Shown: positions 8,152 through 18,464 of the stretch, in pieces
Layout: each line of letters opens with the position of its first letter
Numbering within the stretch: the stretch's first letter is position 1
Source: Sphingopyxis sp. OPL5
GTDB lineage: Bacteria; Pseudomonadota; Alphaproteobacteria; Sphingomonadales; Sphingomonadaceae
Direction: 5' to 3'
DNA: 64,000 nt
Assembly (NCBI RefSeq): GCF_003797775.2
Contig: NZ_CP060725.1
Location: forward strand, 1 to 64,000
Made by a program: the position numbers and the translations under genes
Notes under the pieces: generated by a model
What the model was told of the DNA's origin: nothing
Database searches by the model: none
Seen by the model: the letters and a program-made list of their open reading frames with translations, nothing else

Positions 8152-8958
8152 TTACCAGATCGGCAACGACCCCGCGAAATCGCGCTGCGGCGTGCACAGC
8201 GCATGGTCGACATATTCGTCGCCCTCAAACCCGCGCTCGAACAGCCGTCCGCGATAGGAAAAATGCAGCCCGCCGCCCGCAGGGAAGATCAGCAGCGCGT
8301 GCTGGTTGCGCAAGCTCGGCACCTCGGTCGCGCGCATCAGCAGCGGCGAAAGGTCGAGCATCGTGCGCGCGGGGCGATAGTCGCGGTCGCCGTCGCCGAT
8401 CATGATGCAATAGGGCTGGCCCGCCGCGCGATCCTCGGCCGCGCGCGCGACGATGGGCGGCCAGCTCAAGATGGCCGCGATGCCCAGAAGGATCGTGGCG
8501 CCGATGCTCGCCAAGACCCAGCGGCCCCGATCCGCGCGCCAGCCGAGGACGAGCAGGAAGATCGCCGCCGCCCCGCCCGGCAGTAGCACCGGCCAACCCC
8601 CGAGCCAGCGCGCGAGCGGCGCGGCGAACCACCAGCCGCACCAGAAGGTGCCGGCGATCGCGAGTGCGGCCCGAAACGGCCGGTAATCGATCGGGTCGAC
8701 CGGAAATTTGCGCGAGACGATGAAGTCGATCAGCGCGCGCAGCGCCCAAGCCGCCAGCCAGATCAGTATGGCCCCCGTCGCGAGCATGCGGCCAAGCGCG
8801 CCCCAATCCTCGCTCATGCTCAGCGGCCGGCCGCTCTCCCACGCCAGCCATGTGGTCGCGAGCACGAGGACCGCCAGCGTCCAGCCATAAAGATTGCGCG
8901 GGGTGACGAGCAGCAGTACCGGCAGCGCGATCAGCAGCAGCTCGAACAGCGCCGCCAC
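8152..8958 (-). CDS. Integral membrane protein of unknown function
   Basis: The 268-residue protein starts at a GTG 6 nt after the folP stop and has about six hydrophobic segments in its first 175 residues (for example LLLIALPVLLLV and LASIGATILLGIAAILSW). An exported-looking C-terminal part of about 90 residues follows (PYCIMIGDGDRDYRPART, ending in CTPQRDFAGSLPIW). I recognise no family. Its coupling to folP suggests cotranscription, but a role in folate metabolism is not implied. It ends 9 nt from the convergent response-regulator gene. Confidence 0.7.
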   Translation of the reverse strand: MAALFELLLIALPVLLLVTPRNLYGWTLAVLVLATTWLAWESGRPLSMSEDWGALGRMLATGAILIWLAAWALRALIDFIVSRKFPVDPIDYRPFRAALAIAGTFWCGWWFAAPLARWLGGWPVLLPGGAAAIFLLVLGWRADRGRWVLASIGATILLGIAAILSWPPIVARAAEDRAAGQPYCIMIGDGDRDYRPARTMLDLSPLLMRATEVPSLRNQHALLIFPAGGGLHFSYRGRLFERGFEGDEYVDHALCTPQRDFAGSLPIW

Positions 8959-8964
8959 GCCGGA

Positions 8965-10095
8965 TCAGGCGGTCAGCGCCGCATCGCGCAGCCCGCGCCA
9001 CACGCGCAGTGCCTGCCGGTTTTCGGCGATATCGTGGACGCGCAGCAGTTGCGCGCCCTGCGTCGCCGCCTGATAATGCAGCGCCACCGTGCCGCCGAGC
9101 CGCTGGTCGGCGGGCGCTTCATTGTCAAGCGCGCCGATCATCCGCTTGCGGCTCGCGCCGAACAGGATCGGGCAGCCAAGGCTGTGAAACAGCGCGAGGC
9201 CGTTGATCAGCGCCAGATTGTCGCCGATGCCCTTGCCGAAGCCAAGCCCCGGATCGACGATGATCTTCGCGGGGTCGACCCCCGCCGCGATGCACGCCGC
9301 GACGCGCTCGGCGAGCAGGTCATAGACGTCGAACAGGACATGGTCGTAATCGCCGCCCTCATGCGGGTCGCTCTTCGCCGCGGGCGCGTGCATCAGCACG
9401 ACCGGGCAGCCCGCCTTGACGACGACCTCCATCGCGCGGTCGTCGTAACGCAGCGCCGACACATCGTTGACGATCGTCGCGCCGGCGGCCAGCGCCGCCT
9501 CCATCACCGCCGCCTTGCGCGTGTCGATCGACACCGCGACGCCGCCCTTGGCCAGCCCCGCAACGGTCGCCTGCACGCGCTCGATCTCGTCGCCTTCCCA
9601 GACGAGCGGCGCACCGGGCCGGGTCGACTCCCCGCCGACGTCAATGATCGCCGCGCCTGCCGACGCCATCGCGAAGCCCGCGTCGATCGCCGCGGCGCTG
9701 TCGACATGTTTACCGCCGTCGGAAAAGCTGTCGGGGGTGATGTTGAGGATGCCCATCAACTGCGGCTCGTTCAGCCGCACAATGCGTTCGCCAAGCTGCA
9801 GCGCGCCGCGCGGGCGCAGCACGCCGGCGCGCTGGGCGGCGGCCATGGCGACGAGAGGGTCGGGCATCGCCGCGACCCAGTCGGCGAGTTCGGGAACGGT
9901 GACGATCGCCGATTTGACCACACCCGCGTCGCGCATGCTGACATGCCAGGCGGCGAACCAGACCATGGAGTCGGCGATGCGCAGGCAGGCGTCGTCGAGT
10001 TCGTGCGGGCGGTCGACGAAGCAGGCCGGGCGGCAATAGAGCCGCGCGTCGGATGATGCGTTGCCGAGGTCGGGCTTGGTCAGTGGTTGGAACAT
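8965..10095 (-). CDS. folP: Dihydropteroate synthase
   Basis: FolP condenses hydroxymethyl-dihydropterin pyrophosphate with p-aminobenzoate to dihydropteroate in folate synthesis. The TIM-barrel motifs are complete: LMGILNITPDSFSDGG, IDVGGESTRPGA, IVNDVSALR, VDPGLGFGK and FGASRKRMIG. The 376-residue protein has about 115 residues before the first motif, longer than the E. coli enzyme (282 residues). The extension MFQPLTKPDLGNASSDARLY is continuous and not repetitive, and similar long forms occur in alphaproteobacteria. I chose the start at 10095; a start six codons earlier is possible. A palindromic repeat separates it from ccrM. Confidence 0.95.
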   Translation of the reverse strand: MFQPLTKPDLGNASSDARLYCRPACFVDRPHELDDACLRIADSMVWFAAWHVSMRDAGVVKSAIVTVPELADWVAAMPDPLVAMAAAQRAGVLRPRGALQLGERIVRLNEPQLMGILNITPDSFSDGGKHVDSAAAIDAGFAMASAGAAIIDVGGESTRPGAPLVWEGDEIERVQATVAGLAKGGVAVSIDTRKAAVMEAALAAGATIVNDVSALRYDDRAMEVVVKAGCPVVLMHAPAAKSDPHEGGDYDHVLFDVYDLLAERVAACIAAGVDPAKIIVDPGLGFGKGIGDNLALINGLALFHSLGCPILFGASRKRMIGALDNEAPADQRLGGTVALHYQAATQGAQLLRVHDIAENRQALRVWRGLRDAALTA

Positions 10096-10112
10096 GCCTC
10101 TTCCCCAAAACA

Positions 10113-10190
10113 CGTCGCCCCCGCGAAGGCGGGGGCCGTTGTCGGCCTTGCGCTACCTCTCCATCGACCCCCGCCTTCGCGGGGGCGACG
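10113..10190. repeat. Intergenic palindromic repeat, 'cgtcgccccc' family (second copy)
   Basis: Arms at 10113-10137 and 10166-10190 are almost perfect reverse complements (cgtcgcccccgcgaaggc and its mirror), each containing its own short hairpin. It fills the gap between the ccrM stop and the folP start and shares its arm sequence with the repeat at 731-869. It could act as a terminator-like or mRNA-stabilising structure after ccrM. Confidence 0.7.
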
Positions 10191-10195
10191 GCCTT

Positions 10196-11524
<1,329 letters not shown>

Positions 11525-11549
11525 AGTGCCGAAAAAAATCTCAAATTCC

Positions 11550-11682
11550 ATCCTCCCTGTAGCGAAGCCATGGAGAGGTGGCAGCGCGGAGCGCTGACGG
11601 AGGGGCTATAGCGTAACGTCGCGGCCCCTCCACCACCGCTTCGCGGCGGTCCCCCTCCCCATCGCTACGCGACAGGGAGGAT
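11550..11682. repeat. Intergenic inverted repeat, 'atcctccctgt' family
   Basis: The arms atcctccctgtagcgaagcc (11550-) and the mirror ending gcgacagggaggat (-11682) bound a 133-bp element with further self-complementary sequence inside (ggcccctcc/ggaggggc, gcttcgcggc). A short form of the same family is at 29279-29309. It lies between the DUF2804 gene stop and the ccrM GANTC cluster and may terminate transcription of the former. With the GANTC cluster it accounts for the 370-bp gap here. Confidence 0.7.
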
Positions 11683-11708
11683 TGACGGGTCAACCTGGAC
11701 GCTGGCTG

Positions 11709-12731
11709 CTACCAGCGGCTCCAGACCTTCTCGGCGAAGCCCGGCAGGTCGCGAACGGTCATCGCGGTGCCGTCGTCGAGGATCACGCGCCCCGAAAACC
11801 AGCCGAAGACCTGGTCCTGTTCGGTCCTGACCATCCCGGCATCGACCTTGGCCCAGCGATTGACGGCGGGAGCGAAGTCGAGTTCGAACCGCCCGTCATT
11901 GCTCGAAAAGCGCCAATTTCCGCTGTCGGGCGGGCCTTCGGGCATATGGAATGTCACCTCGTCGAGCTTGTGCGCATGGTCGTCGACGAACAGCATATTC
12001 TCGCTCGCCGCCGAGGTGTCGCCGAAACCATAGCCGATGTTGAAACCGAAGCGCCGACCGTCGACCAGCCCCGATGCCGACCCCCAGTACCAGACATTGT
12101 CATAGGTCCAGACGCCGCGCCCCCAATCGAGCACCGCAAGCGCATTTTCCGACAGGAAATCATGGGATTCGTCGCCGACCTTCACGCGCCCTCGCGCCGG
12201 CATGCAGTTGATCTTCTGATTATAGTAAAAGGCATGCGGATCGTCGGCGAAGGGGGTCGCGATCACCATCCGGTCCATCGCGGGCTGGTCGAGCCAGATC
12301 TCGCCCGACAATCCGCGTCCATCGGCGAAGCCCGGCGCATGGACGGTCAGCCGGCGCCCTCCGGCCTCGTGTCGGAACGCCAGTTCCATTCCGTCCGCCG
12401 CCTGCACGATATTGCCGCGATCGGCGCTGGCCGGCAGGGCCATGCGCCCCATCGGTTCGGGGATCAGCACGCCGTGATTGACGAAGTTCCCGGCCCGCAA
12501 ATCCATCCACGACACCCCCAGAAAGCCGGCATAGGCGTTGTCCGCGACGGTCAGCGCCAGCGCCAGATCGGCGTTCATGACGCAATAATAGTCCCATTCC
12601 TTGATCCGCACCGCTTCGGCGCCGATCGCGGCACGATCGTACCGGCGCACCTCGCGCGTGGCATAGCCGGGATCGATCAGCCGTCCCGCATCATCGTGCA
12701 GCGGCCCTTCGCCCATCACATGCTGACCCAT
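11709..12731 (-). CDS. DUF2804 family protein
   Basis: The roughly 340-residue protein matches the DUF2804 family pattern: an N-terminal GPLHDDAGRLIDPGYA, central DYYCVMN and AFYYNQKINCMP, and the late WGRGVWTYDNVWYWGSASG and FGFNIGYGFGD. The family has a lipocalin-like beta-rich fold with no assigned reaction. Three ATGs lie close together (12743, 12731, 12716); the middle one has GGGGGG four bases upstream and is used here. It follows the SDR gene at a 31-bp distance, so the two are probably cotranscribed and may share a small lipophilic substrate, which is a guess. Confidence 0.82.
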   Translation of the reverse strand: MGQHVMGEGPLHDDAGRLIDPGYATREVRRYDRAAIGAEAVRIKEWDYYCVMNADLALALTVADNAYAGFLGVSWMDLRAGNFVNHGVLIPEPMGRMALPASADRGNIVQAADGMELAFRHEAGGRRLTVHAPGFADGRGLSGEIWLDQPAMDRMVIATPFADDPHAFYYNQKINCMPARGRVKVGDESHDFLSENALAVLDWGRGVWTYDNVWYWGSASGLVDGRRFGFNIGYGFGDTSAASENMLFVDDHAHKLDEVTFHMPEGPPDSGNWRFSSNDGRFELDFAPAVNRWAKVDAGMVRTEQDQVFGWFSGRVILDDGTAMTVRDLPGFAEKVWSRW

Positions 12732-12762
12732 CGCACCCCCCATTCCATACGGTCTTTGCCGC

Positions 12763-13659
12763 CTATATCCCCGGATCGACCCCGGTCAGTTCCACTGACC
12801 GTTCCCACAATTCGCGCCCCAGCTTCGGATCGCGCGCGGTACGGGTCGCGCGGGCCGGGCCCGAGCGTCCCGATATCTCGCCCAGCCCCTGCGGCCCGAG
12901 ATAATCCCCGCCCTGGACATGCGCGCCGGTCGCCGCCTGCAGGGTCGGCCAGGCGCCCTGCGCGGCGCTGTTGAAGAAGGGCGCCGCGAGCGGTGTCATC
13001 GTGCGCAGCGGCAACGGCAAATGCCGCGTCAACTCGGTCAGCGCGACCCCGGGATGACACCCGATCGCCTGCGTCGAGCGCCCCGCGGCGCTCAGCCGCC
13101 GGTCGAGTTCGAACATATGGAGCAGGTTCGCGAGCTTGCTCGCCTGATAGCGTTGCCAGTTGTGATAGCTCCGGCTCGCCGAGAGGTCGCTGAAATCGAT
13201 TTCGCCGCCCTTGTGCGCGATGCTGCCGGTGATGACGATACGGTCGTCGACATGGGGGTGGATCAGTCCCGTCAACGCGAAAGTGCCGAGATGGTTGACC
13301 CCGAATTGCAGCTCAAAGCCCTGTTTGGTCAGCGTCTTGGGCGGGATCATCACCCCGGCGTTGTTGACCAGCACGTCGATCCGCGGCCCCGCCAGCACCG
13401 CCTCGGCCGCCTCGCGCACCTGGTCCAGATCGGCGAGGTCGAGCGGCTGGAACGACAATTCGGCCGCCGGCACGTCGGCGCGAATGCGGTCTATCGCCGC
13501 CGCCGCCTTGCCCGCGTCGCGGCACGCGAGGATGACATGCGCGCCGCGCGCCGCCAGCACTCGCGACACCTCGAAACCCAGCCCGGCATTGGCACCGGTG
13601 ACAAGGAAGCTTCGGCCCGTTTGCGCGCCGACGTCGTCGGCCGTGAAACCCTTGCGCAT
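12763..13659 (-). CDS. Short-chain dehydrogenase/reductase family oxidoreductase
   Basis: The 298-residue protein is a classical-type SDR. It has the NAD(P)-binding TGANAGLG at about residues 21-28, the NNAG motif near 99, the catalytic Ser in VITGSIAH and the YQASK catalytic Tyr/Lys pair. Arg in the ACRDAGK segment after beta-2 favours NADP(H). Overall it resembles the retinol dehydrogenase/protochlorophyllide reductase-like SDR subgroup, but the substrate cannot be read from the sequence. It sits between rnhB and the DUF2804 gene on the same strand. Confidence 0.9.
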   Translation of the reverse strand: MRKGFTADDVGAQTGRSFLVTGANAGLGFEVSRVLAARGAHVILACRDAGKAAAAIDRIRADVPAAELSFQPLDLADLDQVREAAEAVLAGPRIDVLVNNAGVMIPPKTLTKQGFELQFGVNHLGTFALTGLIHPHVDDRIVITGSIAHKGGEIDFSDLSASRSYHNWQRYQASKLANLLHMFELDRRLSAAGRSTQAIGCHPGVALTELTRHLPLPLRTMTPLAAPFFNSAAQGAWPTLQAATGAHVQGGDYLGPQGLGEISGRSGPARATRTARDPKLGRELWERSVELTGVDPGI

Positions 13660-13686
13660 CGCCGTCTCCCCTTTACGGATATTCGG

Positions 13687-14241
13687 TCAGACCAGCTGCA
13701 ATTGAGCGACCGGGGCAAAACTGGTCCGATGGAGCGGCGTGGGACCATGCTGACGCAGCGCCGCTAGATGACGGGCGGTACCATAACCCATGTTGGTTTC
13801 CCAGCCAAAGCCGGGGAAGTCGCGCGCCGCCGCGACCATGAAGCGGTCGCGATGCTCCTTGGCGATGATGCTGGCGGCCGAGATGCAGCCATGCGTCGCG
13901 TCGCCGCCGATGATCGCGCGCGCGGTGTAGCGCCAGCGCGGCAGGCGGTTGCCGTCGACGAGCACCTCGGCGGGTTCGATCCCCAACGCCTCGACCGCGC
14001 GGGTCATGGCGAGGAAGGTCGCCTGCAATATGTTGATGCGGTCGATTTCCTCGACGCTCGCCTCGCCGATGCCCCAGCGGCAGCGCGCCTTGATCTCGAT
14101 CTCGAGTTCGGCGCGGCGTTTGGCGCTGAGTTTTTTGCTGTCGTCGAGCCCGGCGATGCCGCCGTCGCAGAGCAGCACTGCGCCCGCGACGACGGGGCCG
14201 GCGAGCGGTCCGCGCCCGGCCTCGTCGACGCCGACGATCAT
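13687..14241 (-). CDS. rnhB: Ribonuclease HII
   Basis: RNase HII cleaves RNA in RNA-DNA hybrids and removes single ribonucleotides from DNA. The 184-residue protein has the family motifs [39 protein letters not shown] and [12 protein letters not shown], including the Asp-Glu-Asp-Asp metal ligands. The start at 14241 gives the usual length; the frame is open upstream but only over the repeat-rich junction with thiD. It lies 30 nt after thiD in a minus-strand run glmM-DUF1272-thiD-rnhB. Confidence 0.96.
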   Translation of the reverse strand: MIVGVDEAGRGPLAGPVVAGAVLLCDGGIAGLDDSKKLSAKRRAELEIEIKARCRWGIGEASVEEIDRINILQATFLAMTRAVEALGIEPAEVLVDGNRLPRWRYTARAIIGGDATHGCISAASIIAKEHRDRFMVAAARDFPGFGWETNMGYGTARHLAALRQHGPTPLHRTSFAPVAQLQLV

Positions 14242-14270
14242 CGGTCCCACTCCCTCTTGCGGGAGGGGAG

Positions 14271-15533
14271 CTAGGCCCGCCACGGCGGATATCTCCGATA
14301 TTCGCCCGCCTGGTACAGGCACAGCCGGTTCCCCGCCGGATCGCTCAGCCGCGCCTCGCGCCAGCCCCATTCCTCGTCGGCCGGCATCTGCTCGAACTGC
14401 ACCCCGCGCCGCGCCAGATAGGCGACCCACGCGTCGAGCGCGCCGCTTTCCAGATAGGTCACAGGCCCCTCTTCTCCCCTCCCGCTTGCGGGAGGGGTCG
14501 GGGGAGGGCTTGTCCTGTTGGACGACGTGGATGACACGCCCTCCCCTAGCCCCTCTCGCAAGCGGGAGGGGGACAAGTGGATCGACAGCGTGACGCCGTT
14601 GATCGCCTCGAACCTTGCATATCCATTGTCTGCGCTATCGACGATCTGCGTCAGACCCATCTGTTTGTAAAAGGCAACCGACGCCGCATAATCCTTCGCC
14701 GGCAAGGTGATCTGGTTGAGCGCCGGGCCGGTGAACAGCCCGTCGTTGCGCACCAATTGCTGCCCCATCGGGCCGTGCCCCTGCCCCAACCCCGGCGCAT
14801 CGAGCAGCGCCAGCCGCACGAAATCGCGCGCGCGCGCGACCGCGGGTTCGAGCGGCATGCCCTGCGCCAGCCCGGTCGCAATTGCGCTCGCCAGCGTACA
14901 GCCGGTGCCATGGGTGCTGCGGGTGTCGATCCGCGGCGCTTCCCACAGCGCGATCGTGCCATGGCCGGTGACCAACCGGTCGATGACCGTCTCGCCCCCG
15001 CCATGGCCGCCCTTGGCGAGCACCGCGGCCTCGACCTTTTGCGCATAGGCGACCGCTTCGGCCTCGACCGTGTCGGCGGTGATCGCCGCACAGCCGCGCA
15101 GCGCGGCGAGCTCGGGCCAGTTCGGCGTCACGACGGTGCTCAGGTTCGCGAGCAGTTCCATCGCGTCGACCGTCTTGGGATCGGCGAGCATCGCACCGCT
15201 GGTCGCGACCATGACGGGATCGAAGGCGAAGGATTCGCCGTAAACGCCCGAGATCAGTTCCTCGGCGACCGCCATCGCGGTGTCGGCGCTGCCGAGCATC
15301 CCGATCTTGACCGCATCGACCCCGATGTCCTCGGCGACGCAGCGCATCTGCTGCACCACCATCTCGGTCGGGATCGCATGGACGCCCTCGACCCCCAGCG
15401 TGTTCTGCGCCGTGATCGCGGTGATCGCGGTCATCGCATGGCCGCCGAGCATCGTGACCGTCTTGATATCGGCCTGAATCCCCGCGCCGCCCCCGCTATC
15501 GGAGCCGGCGATGATCAGGACGCGTGCGGTCAA
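14271..15533 (-). CDS. thiD: Hydroxymethylpyrimidine/phosphomethylpyrimidine kinase fused to a VOC (glyoxalase-like) domain
   Basis: Residues 1-260 are ThiD, which phosphorylates HMP and HMP-P for thiamine synthesis: [42 protein letters not shown] and the [14 protein letters not shown] anion hole with catalytic Cys. Residues about 270-420 are a VOC-type domain ([18 protein letters not shown] ... [18 protein letters not shown]) with no stop or start between them. A palindromic repeat is inserted in frame in the VOC part (about residues 319-356). The TTG start at 15533 overlaps the stop of the DUF1272 gene. The fusion is seen directly; the function of the VOC part is unknown. Confidence 0.88.
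   Translation of the reverse strand: MTARVLIIAGSDSGGGAGIQADIKTVTMLGGHAMTAITAITAQNTLGVEGVHAIPTEMVVQQMRCVAEDIGVDAVKIGMLGSADTAMAVAEELISGVYGESFAFDPVMVATSGAMLADPKTVDAMELLANLSTVVTPNWPELAALRGCAAITADTVEAEAVAYAQKVEAAVLAKGGHGGGETVIDRLVTGHGTIALWEAPRIDTRSTHGTGCTLASAIATGLAQGMPLEPAVARARDFVRLALLDAPGLGQGHGPMGQQLVRNDGLFTGPALNQITLPAKDYAASVAFYKQMGLTQIVDSADNGYARFEAINGVTLSIHLSPSRLREGLGEGVSSTSSNRTSPPPTPPASGRGEEGPVTYLESGALDAWVAYLARRGVQFEQMPADEEWGWREARLSDPAGNRLCLYQAGEYRRYPPWRA
14465..14576. repeat. Palindromic repeat inserted in frame inside thiD-VOC
   Basis: Two arms of about 34 bp (around 14476-14509 and 14538-14571; cccctcccgcttgcgggagg and its mirror, about 90% identical) flank a short spacer. On the coding strand they are translated as [12 protein letters not shown] ... 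[14 protein letters not shown]. This is the look of an intergenic repeat, yet it lies within the VOC domain between two predicted strands and keeps the frame. A small relative (ctccctcttgcgggaggggag) lies at the rnhB-thiD junction near 14250. Confidence 0.8.
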
Positions 15534-15754
15534 ACCTTGTACTTCCGCACCGTCGAGCCGGGATATTTCGCGAGGATCGCGCCCTCGCGCAGCGGCCGGT
15601 CGAGCAGGTCGCCACCGCAATTGGGGCATTGCTCGTCCATCCGGTCGGCACAATTGGCGCAAAAGGTGCACTCCATCGAACAGATGAAGGCGCCGTGCAT
15701 GTTCGCGGGCAGGTCCTTGCCGCACTTTTCGCAATCGGGTCGCATTTCCAACAT
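15530..15754 (-). CDS. DUF1272 domain protein, small zinc-ribbon-like
   Basis: The 74-residue protein [19 protein letters not shown]... has eight cysteines in paired patterns (CxxC, C-x3-C-x2-C-x2-C and CPNCGG), as in the DUF1272 family, which probably binds zinc. The role is unknown. Its start overlaps the glmM stop (TAATG) and its stop overlaps the thiD TTG start, so the three are translationally coupled. Confidence 0.88.
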   Translation of the reverse strand: MLEMRPDCEKCGKDLPANMHGAFICSMECTFCANCADRMDEQCPNCGGDLLDRPLREGAILAKYPGSTVRKYKV

Positions 15755-17091
15755 TAACTTACTGCCTTTCTGACTGCGTCGCAGATACTGTCGACGACGC
15801 TTTCTACCTGGGATGCGTCATCGCCTTCGGCCATGACACGGATGAGGGGTTCGGTGCCCGAAGCGCGGATGACGAGGCGCCCGCGCCCGGCGAGCGCGGC
15901 CTCGCCGTCGGCGATCGCGGCTTTGACATGGGCATCGTCGAGCGGCGCACCGCCGGCGAAGCGGACATTTTTGAGCAATTGCGGCACAGGATCGAACTGG
16001 TGGAGCAATTCGCTCGCGGGCTTGCCCGACGCGACTAGTTCGGCGAGCACCTGAAGCCCCGCCAGCGTGCCGTCGCCGGTGGTCGCATGGTCGGACAAGA
16101 TCATATGCCCCGACTGTTCGCCGCCGACGTTAAAACCGCCCGATTTCATGCGTTCGAGCACGTACCGGTCGCCGACCTTGGTCCGCTCGAGCGTCAGGCC
16201 CTGGCCTTCGAGAAAGCGTTCGAGGCCGAGGTTCGACATCACCGTCGCGACGACCCCGCCGCCCTTCAGCCGGCCTTGTCTGGCCCAGCTCGCGCCGATC
16301 AGCGCCATGATCTGGTCGCCATCGACGATCGCGCCCTTTTCGTCGACGACGATCAGCCGGTCGGCATCGCCATCGAGCGCGATTCCGATGTCGGCGCCGC
16401 TCGCGACGACGGTTTCCTGCAGCAGGCCGGGCGCGGTCGAGCCGCATTTGTCGTTGATGTTGATGCCGTTGGGGGTGACCCCGATCGCGACGACATCGGC
16501 GCCGAGTTCCCAGAACACCGTCGGCGCGCTGTTGTACGCGGCGCCATTGGCGCAATCGAGCACGATCTTCAGCCCGTCGAGGCGCACCGATTCGGGCAGA
16601 CTCTGCTTCACCGCATGGATATAGCGCCCGCGCGCATCGTCGATGCGCTTCGCGCGGCCGATCTGTGCGGGTTCAGCGAGCTTCGGTTCGCTCGCGAGCA
16701 ACAGCTCGATCTGTGCCTCGTCGGCGTCGGACAGCTTGTAACCATCGGGCCCGAACAGCTTGATGCCGTTATCGTAAAAGGGATTGTGGCTGGCCGACAG
16801 CATCACGCCGAGGTCGGCGCGCATCGACCGGGTCAGCATCGCAATCGCGGGAGTGGGCATCGGCCCCACCTGCACCACGTCCATGCCGACGCTGGTGAAC
16901 CCCGCGACGAGCGCATTTTCAAGCATATAGCCCGAAAGCCGCGTGTCCTTGCCGATCACCACCCGATGCTTGTGGTCGCCGCGCAGGAAATGCGCGCCCG
17001 CCGCCATGCCGACGCGCATCGCGACCTCGACCGTCATCGGGATCTGGTTGGTCAGGCCGCGGATGCCATCGGTTCCGAAAAACTTGCGCAT
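15754..17091 (-). CDS. glmM: Phosphoglucosamine mutase
   Basis: GlmM interconverts glucosamine-6-phosphate and glucosamine-1-phosphate on the way to UDP-GlcNAc for peptidoglycan and LPS. The 445-residue protein has the N-terminal [10 protein letters not shown], the phosphoserine loop [17 protein letters not shown] (active Ser near residue 100), the metal-binding ALDGDADRL, the sugar-binding GGEQSGH and the phosphate-binding [12 protein letters not shown]. The start at 17091 gives the standard N-terminus. It heads the glmM-DUF1272-thiD-rnhB run and is divergent from the symporter gene. Confidence 0.97.
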   Translation of the reverse strand: MRKFFGTDGIRGLTNQIPMTVEVAMRVGMAAGAHFLRGDHKHRVVIGKDTRLSGYMLENALVAGFTSVGMDVVQVGPMPTPAIAMLTRSMRADLGVMLSASHNPFYDNGIKLFGPDGYKLSDADEAQIELLLASEPKLAEPAQIGRAKRIDDARGRYIHAVKQSLPESVRLDGLKIVLDCANGAAYNSAPTVFWELGADVVAIGVTPNGININDKCGSTAPGLLQETVVASGADIGIALDGDADRLIVVDEKGAIVDGDQIMALIGASWARQGRLKGGGVVATVMSNLGLERFLEGQGLTLERTKVGDRYVLERMKSGGFNVGGEQSGHMILSDHATTGDGTLAGLQVLAELVASGKPASELLHQFDPVPQLLKNVRFAGGAPLDDAHVKAAIADGEAALAGRGRLVIRASGTEPLIRVMAEGDDASQVESVVDSICDAVRKAVS

Positions 17092-17210
17092 ACCACCTCT
17101 GCTACCTAAGCCGGGATGAAGACAGAGCCTGCCCCGGCGTTCCTGGGATGGCCCTAGGTTACGCCGTTTTGCTTGGCAAGCTGGCCAGCGTTCCTTTGGG
17201 GGATTTGAAC

Positions 17211-18464
17211 TTGAAATCGGCATGGATCATCCTTGGGGCGCTCGTCGCCGGCATGCTGCTCGGGATCGCGGTCGAGGGCGTTTCGCTCGCCGCCGCGACC
17301 GCCTCGCTACCCTTTATCGAACCGATCGGCCTGCTGTGGCTCAACGCGCTCAAGATGACGATCGTGCCGCTGGTGGTCGCGCTGCTCATCACCGGGATCA
17401 CCGCGACCGCCGACGCCGCGCGCGCGGGCCGGCTCGCGGCGCGCTCGGTGATGATCTTTCTTGCCGCGATCTTCCTGTCGGGGACGATGTCGCTGTTGAT
17501 GACGCCGCTGCTGTTGCGGCTCTTCCCGCTCTCGGCCGGGGCCGCCGAAGCGCTGCGTCACGGGCTTGGCGGCACGGCAACCGCCGGACCGTCGCCGACC
17601 TTCGCCGATTTCCTGCTCTCGCTGATCCCGACCAACCCGATCGCCGCGGCGGCCGAAACCGCGATCCTGCCGCTCATCGTCTTCACGACGATCTTCGCCT
17701 TCGCGATCACCAAGCTCGAACCCGTGCAGCGCGCGACGCTGTCGGGGCTGTTCAAGGCGCTGGGCGATGCGATGCTGATCGTCATCGGCTGGGTGCTCGC
17801 GCTGGCGCCGATCGGCGTCTTCGCCCTGGGCTATGCGCTCGCCGTCAAGGCCGGGGTCGCGGCGTTCGGCGGGCTCATCCATTATGTGCTGATCCTGATG
17901 GGAATCGGCGTCTGCTGCCTGATCCTCGGGCTCTTGCTCGCCTGGCTCGTCGTCGGCATTTCGCTGCCGCGCTTCGTCCGCGCGATGGTCCCGACCCTCG
18001 CGGTCGCAATCAGCACCCAAAGCTCGCTCGCCAGCCTGCCCGCGATGCTCAAATCCTCCGAAGAACTCGGCGTCGATCCCAAGAAGGCCGATGTCGTCCT
18101 GCCGCTCGCGGTCGCACTGTTCCGCTTCACCAGCCCGGCGATGAACCTCGCGGTCGTCGTGTATGTCGCCTGGCTGTTCGGCATTCAGCTCACGCCGTGG
18201 GAGATGGCGGTCGGGCTGGGGGTCGCGATGGCGGCGGCGCTGAGTTCGGTCAGCCTGCCCGGGTCGATCAGCTTCGTCACCTCAATCGCCCCGATCGCGG
18301 TGTCGATGGGGGTGCCCGTCGCGCCGCTGGGGCTGCTCGTCGCGGTCGAGACCTTCCCCGACATCTTCCGGACGCTCGGCAATGTTATCGGCGACGTCGC
18401 CGCGACGAAATATGCGGCAGACGGCATCGACGACGACACGAAATCAGCAGGAGAGACGCCATGA
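17211..18464 (+). CDS. Dicarboxylate/amino acid:cation symporter (SDF/DAACS family)
   Basis: This membrane protein has eight or more hydrophobic segments and the family's signature regions: [19 protein letters not shown] near the N-terminus, the serine-rich reentrant loop [35 protein letters not shown] and the final SSVSLPGS loop. Such carriers take up C4-dicarboxylates, glutamate/aspartate or neutral amino acids with Na+ or H+. The TTG at 17211 has a GGGGG run 8 nt upstream and begins the first helix. An ATG at 17148 in the same frame is the alternative. Its stop overlaps the next start (ATGA). Confidence 0.88.
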   Translation: MKSAWIILGALVAGMLLGIAVEGVSLAAATASLPFIEPIGLLWLNALKMTIVPLVVALLITGITATADAARAGRLAARSVMIFLAAIFLSGTMSLLMTPLLLRLFPLSAGAAEALRHGLGGTATAGPSPTFADFLLSLIPTNPIAAAAETAILPLIVFTTIFAFAITKLEPVQRATLSGLFKALGDAMLIVIGWVLALAPIGVFALGYALAVKAGVAAFGGLIHYVLILMGIGVCCLILGLLLAWLVVGISLPRFVRAMVPTLAVAISTQSSLASLPAMLKSSEELGVDPKKADVVLPLAVALFRFTSPAMNLAVVVYVAWLFGIQLTPWEMAVGLGVAMAAALSSVSLPGSISFVTSIAPIAVSMGVPVAPLGLLVAVETFPDIFRTLGNVIGDVAATKYAADGIDDDTKSAGETP

